64,000 nucleotides of DNA from Dacryopinax spathularia (lineage: Eukaryota > Basidiomycota > Dacrymycetes > Dacrymycetales > Dacrymycetaceae). Shown one piece after another: positions 27,228-37,091 of the stretch. The notes under the pieces are model-generated. The model was not told where the DNA came from, made no database searches, and saw only the letters and a program-made list of their open reading frames with translations. The stretch lies in NCBI GenBank assembly GCA_037974965.1, contig JBBPFI010000011.1, positions 434,001 to 498,000 on the forward strand. The letters run 5' to 3'. A program made the position numbers and the translations under genes. The first letter of the stretch is position 1, and each line of letters begins with the position of its first letter.

Positions 27228-27547
27228 TCACAGGAAACATTCTCCACCCTCAGCATTAAGCCTCTTCAGGTTCGCCTTGCCCTCATAGCATGTCGCCACG
27301 CCCCCGACAACGCACAGGTAGTTGCTCCCTGGACAGTTGTGCGAGGATCTGAACCCCTTGGAGCGGGAGGGATCGCAGCTGCACAGTTGCGATTGAGTAC
27401 TAGCCAGCCGAGGAAGGAAGAGAGGACGCACCCTGGGCCAAGACGGGGCGGCTTGGGCTTCTTGAGGAGGCCTTGGTTGCTGCATGAGAGGGCGGAAGCG
27501 AGGCCGAGGAGGGCGGCGAACATCATCAAGATGGCGAAGCAGCGCAT
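27228..27547 (-). CDS. Secreted six-cysteine peptide, copy 2
   Basis: Exons 27547-27432 and 27378-27228 have exactly the same lengths (116 and 151 nt) and intron phase as copy 1, again 88 aa. The predicted mature peptide is identical to copy 1. By direct codon comparison I count 18 synonymous differences and no replacement in the mature region, while the signal peptide carries three conservative replacements (Val/Ile, Ile/Leu, Val/Ala). Introns and flanks are clearly diverged. This pattern argues for selection on the mature product rather than a recent copy. The intron is bounded by GTGCGT and GCAG. Extracellular location is inferred from the signal peptide MRCFAILMMFAALLGLASA. Confidence 0.82.
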
Positions 27548-27960
27548 TTCGGTGACTGTAGGTGTTGGAGAAGGTGTGGGTTTGGTGGGTGGGGTGGACT
27601 GTGGTGCGAGTGGACAGATGGCTGGAGAAGTGAGGATGGGGGATTCAGGAGCGACCGGCGCTCGTTGTGGTGGAGTGGGTTGGTTTGGTATGGCTTGATG
27701 GGATGGCATTGGCCAGCGGGTGCTCCATTATATACCGCTTGGAAGCTGCTCGTTCGCCTAGGAGTTGACGAGCAGGCAACGCAATGAAACACTGATCAAT
27801 GCAGGTAAGGTCGTGTGAGAACCTGAGGAGAGCAGACAGCGTAATGAAACGCTGACCAGTGCACGTAAGATGGTCGGGGAGTGCATGAATTCAGACATGG
27901 TATTGAAACGCTGGGCAATGCTTGTAAGCCCAGATAGGCAACACAGGAGAGCAGGAACAT
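27548..27960 (-). promoter_or_regulatory. Promoter of peptide copy 2: TATA box and three spaced repeats
   Basis: The TATATAAT box is preserved (plus strand CTCCATTATATA near 27722-27733), about 180 nt before the ATG. The three upstream motif copies start at 27783, 27843 and 27902, spaced 60 and 59 bp, as in copy 1. The middle copy (TGAAACGCTGACCAGTGCAC) is identical to the third copy of the other promoter over at least 20 bases, while the DNA between copies differs. Confidence 0.65.
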
Positions 27961-28244
27961 AACGGAACGGTGATGGGGTTCCAGCTCACAAGGGGTGTAG
28001 CCAAGACAGGAGTCGCTGCTGATCAGAGCTATCAGGCTGGCAGCGGGCAGTGAAGAAGACCTTTGAAAGCGAGACATGCTAGTCGGCTCCCCACAGCAGA
28101 TGCTTGAGACAGAAGAAGTCCTGTGAAGGAAGGCAAGAAGCAACGCTATTATGGTGAAACCAGAAATGCGGAATAAGCGTTGTCCGACTTTCAGGAGATC
28201 CCACCTTTCGATGTACACGGATAAGACGCCCGCACTGCAGCGGT

Positions 28245-28440
28245 ACAGGCATAGACCCAAGTCTGGTTCTTCCGAGAGCACATCGTTGTCGTACCGGACG
28301 AAAGAGCGGTGCAGACGAGCTTCCAGTAAAACTCCGAGTTTTGACAGGTTTACGAAATACGGAGCAAAGTACGACAGGGTGGCACCAGCGCGGTACTTCG
28401 GAGGAAATCCAAGCCCGGAGGAACGTGCTCACGCCGGCAC
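28245..28440. repeat. Segmental duplication, right copy
   Basis: Partner of 26040-26260 (see there). The DNA from 28440 to 29700 has no recognisable gene. Short frames on both strands lack splice or motif support. Confidence 0.55.
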
Positions 28441-29700
28441 AACCACAGAAGACGCGAATCACGGATCAGCGGCAACATGAAACGCCAGAATTCCGGAAGA
28501 AGCAAGCGTGAGAAGAGAAGCAGGGTCCGACTCTTTGTCCGATCACAGCTCCGAATGTCCCGGAACTTCAGGTAATACATTTATGGATATCCTGATCCAG
28601 CCCAAGTGGTGCACAGCCCAAGTGATGGAGTTGTATGATGGCCTCCCTTTGATGCCAGGATGTTACATGACTAGGGCATGGCGGTACGGGTTGCAGAATT
28701 CTAGGCGGTGGGCACCTTGGTTGCCGCCAAGAAAATCACGTCGCGTCGCGCTGCGCGAAGGACCCTGAGGTGAATGGAAGCCCGGAGAAGGTGGCAGTAC
28801 TTCTGATGGGTACGAACACCTTAATCAACCATTCATCACTGCCTTCCAAATGAGCCCAAGTATCCGATCATGATAATTTAATTCAACGCCTCAACAGCGG
28901 CGAGCCCCCGTTTGCTCCACTGTCTACGAACAGAGTGGGCGGCAATATCTCGAGCGATGGAAGGAGCTCAGCAGGAGCTCAAGAGAGTTCCATGGAAGTG
29001 CAACTATCTGTTATACCGCAGATCTTTGTCCAGGAGTTGACATTCCACAGAAAACATGAGAGAGATGATTCTGGTCGAGATGTCACGCAGAGCAGGATAC
29101 AAGTCGACGCTGATGGCTGCGAGCCTGGTGTGCAGAAGAAGAGGACGAGCAGCGACGGTTGATGCCACGAGACTGACCGCCAGAATATCGAGTGTTACCG
29201 CGAGAAGAACAGATGAACTAGTTTGCCCGCCCATCAAAGGCGACTTTCCAGTTGTGGTGGTTGGAATGACCGACGCAGGCGCCATTAGCAGTGCTTGCCA
29301 CTATTAGGATCCAGATGAACGGAATCGGCTCGGTCCATTCGTCGCCTGGAGTTCTCTCATATCGTGTGGGGGTCACAAAGCTGCTCATAGAGTCCAGTCA
29401 CGATAGAGTCGTGCAGATTAAGAGTGCCTTCCCAAGCGCATTACTGGAAATCAGATGGCGGTCGCAGTTAGAAGGTGACATCGGCGGTCCCTTAGTCGGC
29501 CTTAGTTACGGTGGACGCGGGCAGAAGAGTCAGACCCTACTCCTACAAGGAATACGACGAAGTCTTACAGTGACTGGAAGATGACTGCTTCTTGTCGGAG
29601 CACGGCCATCATTTCCGACTACCCTGCTCTGCTCTTGCTTAAAGGCTAACCTGAAACCGCGTAGCCTGAGCGATCTCAAGGACGTCTGAACTTGCCTTCG

Positions 29701-31829
29701 ATGCACGACTCTCGCATAGCAAAGGAACTTGACGGAATCGCCGCTGCGATCCGAGCGAAGCAGAATTGGCCTGTCAAGCTACTGGATGACGAGCGCAACC
29801 TGGGAGAGAAGTGGGCCAATGAGGCGGGGTTGGTAGATCGGGGCGTAGCGCCGGAACAGATAGAGGCTTTGATCCGGTGAGCTCCCTCGCTCGCTCAAGC
29901 GAATGTCCAGGACTAAGACGCAACGCAGGGATCTGAAGCGCGAAGCGAAGCGAATCTTGAGTCTTGATCCTGTTCTTGGTCGTCATGTCGACATACCACC
30001 TGACACCGCCGACTGGAGTGCGATCGATGCGGAGGTGGAGCAGGCGAAAGAGCGCATAAGGCAGTTCAAGTACGCCGTACGGGAGCCGGCGTTGAAGGAG
30101 CATGTCGGTGTGCGTGTCGCCGACGGGATCGTTCCGCGGAGCCTGCATTCCATCCTCGAAGAAGAACTGGACCGATTGGGGAATGTTGAAGTAAAAGACT
30201 TCCATCCGGGGAGTGATGGGAAAGTGCAGGACCTCATTCACCCATCCTTATGTGAGGGATGTCTACACCGACGGTTAAGCAGATGCTGACAATCGCAGAT
30301 CCCTACGTACAAGGGCTCACGCGCATTCTCGACCCGAACCATCCGCTGAACGGGTTCGAGAAGTTCACGACAGAAACAGTCTACACTGTGGACGAATACA
30401 GCGAGTCGACGTCGAAGCATGAAAGTGTGTATGCATGGTCAGTCAGTCCGCTCGTAGGCATGTATATCGGTCTGACATATTTCCAGGCTACCTTCCGTTT
30501 TCGATATCTCGGACACTGGAAAAGTGACGATAGAATCGCCTATCAATGCCCTTGGGCCGAGAAGCGAACACCCGGCGTTGTACAAAGCGCTGGAGCGGAT
30601 TTTCGAGCTTGCCCTTCCTCAGATCGAGCAGTCGATGTTCTTCGAATGGAAGTACGAGCCCTTCCCCTCATGGCGTCGATGGGAAGAGCGCCAGACAGAA
30701 CGGCACGATGGAACCGTACAAGTGTGGAGAGACAAAATCGAGCAACAGAAGAAAGAGAAAATGCTCGAGGAGGGAGAGAGGAAGAAGAGGGAGGCAGAGG
30801 TCAAGGAAGAGATCGAGCAGGAACGGCAGGGCGTCGCTCTCGGTGGCTTACAAGGGAGGAGCAGGCTTGCGGGTCAGAAACTGAAGGTCATAGTAAAGGC
30901 CGCCAACTACGTGTTGACGCCCGGACAAGAGTACGAGGGCTCATGGCATGTCGAAGGAGCGGTAAGCGCGTTCCCTCCGTATCTGGATGGCCTGCTGACG
31001 TGCTTCCAGCCGCACGAGCATATACGCGCCTCCTTGATCTACTACTATAAATGCGACCCGGCGATCTCGGACGCGGGTCTCTCATTCAGACGACTACGAG
31101 CGGAGGAAGACCAGCCAAATGCCGGAAGAGGCCATAGTGACGACTTCTGGGTGAACAACCTGGAGGAACATGACCCCGGCGACGGCATTATCGACTATCC
31201 TAGCGACGTGGAGGAAGGAACGGGCTTCCCATTTGAATTACCGCGAAATATCGAGCTCGGGACTGTTCCCTCTTTTGGCGGCAAGCTACCAGATGGCAAT
31301 ATCATCTGCAGGATGCTGAGCTTCCCAAACTGGCTTCAGCATCGCGTCGCAGGGCTGAAGAACACCAAGACGGAAGGGAGTGAACCTGCATTACGCAAAA
31401 TCGTACGTGTTGAGCTTCTACTTGTTTAGGATACGGCTGACAGTGCTCCAGCTCTGCTTCTTCGTTGTAAATGAAGCATACCCGGAGGTGGACAAGTTTG
31501 GTCATCTCAAATTCCCTGGTTTCGAATACTTTGGCCCACACGTCGGCCCTAACGCACCTCCAGTCGTCACCACAGCCGATATCTTACCCCAAGAGCGCTT
31601 CCGCCTCTTCCCATACGTGTACAATGCCCTGGATATGGCTTGCAAGCGTGCCTCCGGAGGGAAGGGGTTGCCTGTAGAGCTTGCGTTGGATATTTGCGAG
31701 AAAGCGGGTGTGGGGATGACCAGGGCGGATGCGGAGCGTCATAGGCGATTATTGATGGACGATAGGCGGGCAGCGACTCAGGATGTGAACAGCGAATGGG
31801 AAGCTTCCTATGGGCTCTGCGAGCACTGA
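29701..31829 (+). CDS. DUF4246-family protein
   Basis: Six exons (29701-29876, 29929-30251, 30299-30437, 30487-30961, 31010-31402, 31452-31829) sum to 627 aa. Family landmarks appear in order: an N-terminal helical part, LTRILDPNHPLNGFEKF, VTIESPINALGP, a charged coiled-coil stretch (KEKMLEEGERKKREAEVKEE), then LKVIVKAANYVLTPGQEY, GSWHVEGAPHEHIRASLIYYY and RMLSFPNWLQHRVAGL. The WHVEG and LQHRV motifs look like the His-x-Glu...His iron site of double-stranded beta-helix oxygenases; that is my reading of the motif, not a proven activity. The last exon continues as ILCFFVVNEAYPEVD. A truncated copy lies at 26754-27115. The substrate is unknown. Confidence 0.85.
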
Positions 31830-32227
31830 ATGGAAGGATTTTTCAGAGCGAACCCAGTTTATATCATGATCTATGTTCCAGTCTTGCTTGGACAGAAGTC
31901 TTTTCCTATCTCCGACTAGCTCTCCTGCGCAAATCACTCGTCAGGCAGAGATGCATCTTCGGGAACACGTTGCCTTCCAGGAGCCATCAGAAGGTGGCTA
32001 GAAAGCCTTTTATGGGCCGCAAGACCCTATGGCGCGGGGTAATGACGCCCAACTTGAACCATGACGTCGACAGTCCCTTCCTGCGCACCTAAAATAGGCA
32101 TGCCGACCCGCATACACGATGCGGAATGTACGACGCCTAGGCGCATACATCTACCTTTCATACCTTGCTCCTGCTCGACTCTCTCCCCTTCACTAGCAGT
32201 TGACCACCCTCGAACGACTGGATAACC
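31830..32227. other. Intergenic region, glutamate decarboxylase promoter
   Basis: 398 bp after the DUF4246 stop and before the decarboxylase ATG. No gene is seen. It contains the 3' flank of one and the upstream region of the other. Confidence 0.45.
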
Positions 32228-34170
32228 ATGGCCCTCTCCAAGCACGTCGACGCTGATGCCCTTCTGGAAGCCGCTCGTGCACACAAGCACAGCAAGTTCG
32301 TCCATCGCAAGCACCGTGAGATCCATGAGGGATCGTACGCGTCTCGTTTCGAGTCGGATGCCGAGGTACCAAAATACACCATCCCAAAGACCGGGATCAG
32401 CTCGAAAGGTGCGTCTGCACCGACATGCGTCCGGAACTCAGCTGACCTCCCATTGTTTAGCTGCCTATCAGATCGTCCACGATGAGATGGAACTCGACGG
32501 CAGTCCGCTGCTCAACTTCGCATCTTTCGTGCATACATGGAGTACGTTTTTCGCTTATGCCTCATACTCCCAAGTTAAGGCTTGTACAGTGCCTGAGGAA
32601 GCGACGAAGCTGATCATGGAGAACATCAGCAAGAACTTTGCGGATCAAGACGAATACCCAGCAACGCAAGCCATCCACACTCGGTGCATCTCCATGCTTG
32701 GCGATCTCTGGCATGCTCCGAAGGGTGAAGCCATCGGTACTGCTACCACGGGTAGCAGCGAGGCGATCATGCTCGGTGGCCTGGCACTCAAGAAGCGTTG
32801 GCAGAACAAGCGGAAGGCGGAGGGGAAAAGCACTCTCAACCCAAACATCGTCTTTGGCGCGAATGCGCAGGTTGCCTTGGAGAAGTTTGCTAGGTACTTC
32901 GAGGTTGAGGTCAGTTCCGTGTGCCTTGCTAGATGGACAGAGGGCTGATGAGGAGATAGGCTCGCCTGGTACCTGTCACCGAACAAGGCAACTACTGCAT
33001 GGACGCGCATGATGCGATGAAGTACGTGGACGAGAACACCATTGGTGTTATGGTCATCCTCGGAAGCACCTACACCGGCCATTTTGAGAACGTCGAGCTT
33101 ATGGCCAAGCTTTGTGAGTCTTGATCTGAGGAGCTCGCCGCTACTTCTAACTTGCTGTAGTGGACGAGTACCAGGAGAAGACGGGAATCGATATTCCCAT
33201 CCATGTCGATGCTGCTTCGGGCGGCTTTGTTGCTCCTTTCGCCTACCCAACCTACAAGTGGTCCTTCGATATCCCTCGTGTCGTCTCTATAAAGTGAGTC
33301 TTCTTTTCTTCTGGCCGTTATCCATATCTGAACTTCCATACAGCACCTCTGGCCACAAATTCGGCCTTGTCTACGCTGGTCTCGGCTGGGTGCTATGGCG
33401 AGGCAAAGACTACCTACCAAAAGAGCTCGTCTTCGAGCTCCACTACCTCGGCAGCACGGAGTATACCTACACGCTCAACTTCTCTCGCCCTTCCGCTCCC
33501 ATCCTCGGGCAATACTTCAACTTCCTCAACCTCGGCTTCGAAGGCTACCGCCGGATCGCCCTCGCCGACCTGAAAAACGCGCGTCTCCTGTCCAACGCAC
33601 TCGAGCTCTCGGGATACTTCAAGGTACTGAGCAACATCCACCTCCCAGTCAACAACACCGCCTCTGGCGTCGTCGGGGCCGCTCAGAAGGCGGTCGGCGC
33701 CGTGCCAGACGAAGACGACCCCGAAGCATACGTCAAGGGCCTGCCGGTAGTCTCATTCCGCTTCACGGACGACTTCCGTGCCAAATACCCGCATATCAAG
33801 CAGGCTTGGATCCAGAGCTTGCTCAGGAACAAAGGGTGGATCGTGCCGAACTACAACCTGCCGCCAAGCTTGGAGAAGGTCGAGATATTGAGGATCGTGG
33901 TGCGGGAGAGCGTTTCGGGCGACTTGATTGAGCGTGTGCTGGGCGATTTGCTGGAGATCACCGAGTCGCTCATAGGTGAGTGCCGTAGCCCGTATGGTGC
34001 AGGGAGCAGAGGTGGCTGATCTGACGATGATTGCAGAGCATGCGGATGTGGCTACGCTGATGGCTACGTTCACTGGGCAGCTGTCGCTTCGCGAAGAGGC
34101 GCAGCACGGTAGGCTGAAGGAGGACGAGTACGAGAAGGGTAACACGCATACCTACGCCAAGCAATGCTGA
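32228..34170 (+). CDS. GAD1: Glutamate decarboxylase
   Basis: PLP-dependent conversion of glutamate to GABA and CO2 in the cytosol, the entry to the GABA shunt and linked to acid and oxidative stress tolerance in fungi. Seven exons (32228-32408, 32461-32541, 32590-32909, 32960-33113, 33161-33293, 33344-33975, 34037-34170) sum to 544 aa. The PLP lysine is in [13 protein letters not shown]. Other blocks are [15 protein letters not shown], the substrate loop [13 protein letters not shown] and [14 protein letters not shown]. The N-terminus [13 protein letters not shown] matches other fungal and plant enzymes. No plant-like calmodulin-binding tail is apparent at the C-terminus ([12 protein letters not shown]). 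Confidence 0.96.
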
Positions 34171-34490
34171 CGGCGTGACATTGCCATGTCTTGATGTAAT
34201 TACTGCGGGTACGCAATGAACTTCATGACCGCTGACTAGGAAAAGTGAGGACCGGTCAAGAAACTTGGATTGTGAGAGCTTGTAACGTACAGATGAGAGA
34301 TGTGAAAATGAGAATCTAAGCCGACCCGAGTGAGGACAGACGGTTTGTAGGAAAAGATAATACATCGGGCATGTGTGAGCGCTTCAGCGCATGCACGCAT
34401 CGAACCTCTTCAATCCTGGACCAAGACTCCAGCATCATCTAGCACCAGCAAAATGCAGCGTCCCTCCCGCACCACGTCGTCTACTCTACT
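34171..34490. other. Convergent 3' flanks
   Basis: 320 bp between the ends of glutamate decarboxylase (+) and the oxysterol-binding protein (-). No gene or clear structure is seen. Confidence 0.45.
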
Positions 34491-36306
34491 CTACCGCGAC
34501 CCAGCGATCGAAGCCGTCCTGGACCCCTTCAAAGCCCTCTCAATCTCCTCCCTCACCGCCCTCCTCCCCTCCTCACTCAACCTGCTCCGCCCATCATCGA
34601 TATCCCGCTCGAAATACACCGGCTCAAAATGGACTCCCTTCCGCTTTCGCTCCGCCGCTTTCTCCCGCTGGGCCTGCTCGATCTTCAGCTTGCACGCGGT
34701 GGCTTCGCCGTAGTTCTTCTTGTGCAGGTTTTCGGTCACGTCTTTCCAAAATCGGCGGGATTCGGTCTCGAGCTGTTCTTCGAGGGGGCGGACGAGCTTG
34801 GGGACGACGGAGAGGGTGGAGAGGTCGATCAGCGGGCGGGATTCCTGCACGTGTCAAGTCAGTAACGTGCATATATGCGCGCGCAACAAGCGCAAAGTGG
34901 GTGGAAAGGAGAAGAAAGGGTATTTATTAGTGAGGTGGGGAAAACGCACCCGCTCTCCCTCCCTCCGCCAATTAATCTTCTTATCCCACTGCCCATCCAG
35001 CCTCGCCAGCACCCTATCCGCCGGCACCTGCCTGACCTTCCTCCACGCCTCCTGCTCCGTCGACTCCGGGTCATACGTATGGATAACGCCCTCTACCGCC
35101 CTCTGCGGCTTGCCGATCCAGCCCTCGTCCTTATACTCTATGATCGCGCGGAGCTTCTTGCCGTCTTTCCCTCCTCTGCACGTGACGATCACGCTGTCCG
35201 TTATGCTCGGATACAGGCGCATAGTGAGCAAGCCGTTGACAGCCGCGATAGGGTGCGTGATCTGGTATTCTTCGCCTTCGCCGAAGCCGGAGGTGAGCTG
35301 AACGAAGAGACCTTTGTTCTTGTCCCCTGGGGTGATCCGGACTGAGGCGCCGGAGAGACGGGCGGAGATCTGGTCGACGCCGGTGACGACGATCCCGCGG
35401 TCGACGACTTCGTAGTAGTAGCTCGATATTGGCGGGTGGTGCGAGACTTGTTCCGTCTGTGCGTACGTGGCGGGTCAGCGACCTTGGAGCAATGAGGTGT
35501 AAATCAGGGACGTACAATGAATACCACCTGGACCTCCTCGCCGTTCCCGTCCACACCATCCTCGATAACGACATTCTCGAGCTGGTTCACCAGTTGAGTG
35601 ACACTCCCGCTCTTCTCTTTCAGCCCGGGCGAAGCAGGCGGCGCGCTCCTCCAGCTCCCAAAGCTCCTCACGCTACTCGCCTCGCTCCTCCCCGGCGCCG
35701 GCGTCGGGATATGCAAATAACTCCTCGGGACAAACTCTTCTTCCGGCGGGTTCGGCAGCGCGGGGACACGATAATGACACCTGAAGTGTTCGCCCAGGAC
35801 GGAGTTGTAGGGCTTGCAGACGCCGCCCCGGATGAATTTGAGGTCTTTGGAGAAGACGAACCGGAGGACGGCGAGCATCCTGTCGAACGGGTCGGGCGCG
35901 TCGTTGATCGCGGCGAGGATGTCGGGCCGGTCGGTGTAGGACCAGTATTCAAGGTTCGGGACGGGGGCCAGTAAGACCGAGGGTAATGACAGTCGCCTAC
36001 AACCATCACATATCACATATCAGCATCATTGTACAAGCTTCACCAGAAGGGGTTACGGCATCCCGCCCCTAGCTCAGGCACAGCAGAAGAGGGACTGAGA
36101 GAGAAGACGCACATATTAGCGATATCCGATACCCCAAAACATTTCTTCACGAGCTGCATGATCATCTTCAGCTTACTCCCCTCGCTCGCATCGTTCGTCT
36201 CAGGAACAGTAATGGGCGTGTCGAGCGTCGCATCGTCGAACGCCTCATCCTCCCCTTGTCCTTGTCCCTGGGGCTTGTCGGCCTTGGGACTGCCGTTCGC
36301 TGACAT
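34491..36306 (-). CDS. Oxysterol-binding protein (Osh/KES1 type)
   Basis: A lipid-exchange protein moving sterol and phosphoinositide or phosphatidylserine between membranes. The start MSANGSPKADKPQ at 36306 is followed directly by the ORD domain (KLKMIMQLVKKCFGVSD), so there is no PH, ankyrin or FFAT-bearing long N-terminus. This is the short Kes1-like form, though with a Ser/Pro insert. The signature EQVSHHPPISSYYY lies at the start of the third exon. The PI4P-binding region reads GVCKPYNSVLGEHFRC. The C-terminus has WRREGER, WKDVTENLHKKNY and a basic tail. An insert of about 60 residues (from RSYLHIPTPAPGRSE) sits inside the ORD and is likely disordered. At least four exons. Confidence 0.94.
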
Positions 36307-37091
36307 GGCACGTTAAGGTAGAAGAGAGAGCCGTGGCTGTTTATGTCGTTACTTGTGCTGTGGGCGAAGCTCAGGGAGTGAGCTGGATGTTGGATGTTGG
36401 ATGCTGGATGAGGGTGGGCCGAAAGGCTCGAGTCGGAGTGGATGCGGGGAAGCGGAGTCGGTGTGCAAGATAGGGTCGGATCCGACACCAATACACTCGC
36501 GCCGGCGATAGGACGAGGTGCTGCTGTCGCACGAGCTGGCGACCAAATCGCACGAGACTGGGTTGGGGTTGTTGTAGTAAAGAGGGGATGAACGAGGGTG
36601 TGTTGGCTATACGTTGCAGGAGTTGTAAGATAGGAGCAAGTGGAGTCTGATACTGGCTGTGCTAGGCGGAGCGGTGGTCAACGTTCGCCCCCCTCCCACT
36701 GTGCGCGGTGTGCTCGGTGAGCTTCTCGGCGTTGGGAGCGATGGCAAACGTGGGTGGCGAAAAGGCGCACGTGCGGCTCCTATCACCCATTGGGACCGCT
36801 AAATCGCCCGATCGGATCTTCCTTCTTTCTTCTAAGCGGAGGCCTAATAGAGAACTCTAACTTTTAGGGGTCGGGGAATGAGGGGGATTGTGCTGGAATT
36901 GCAGGAGACGTTATCGGCGGTCGGTGATAATTAGGCAAGGAACGTCATCCATTACAACTAACTATCTGCCGTGCGAATCCACATTACAACAAACCCAATC
37001 CTCCAGAACAATCCAATCTCATCCTCAACTAACTGGGTCGCATCAAGGCGATCTTGACCATTCGACCATTTTGTGCCACGTCCAAGCGAGC
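36307..37091. other. Intergenic region, oxysterol-binding protein promoter
   Basis: 785 bp between the start of the lipid-transfer gene and the stop of the WW-domain gene, both on minus. Short repeated GATGTTGGATG-like words occur near 36390-36405. No gene is supported. Confidence 0.45.
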
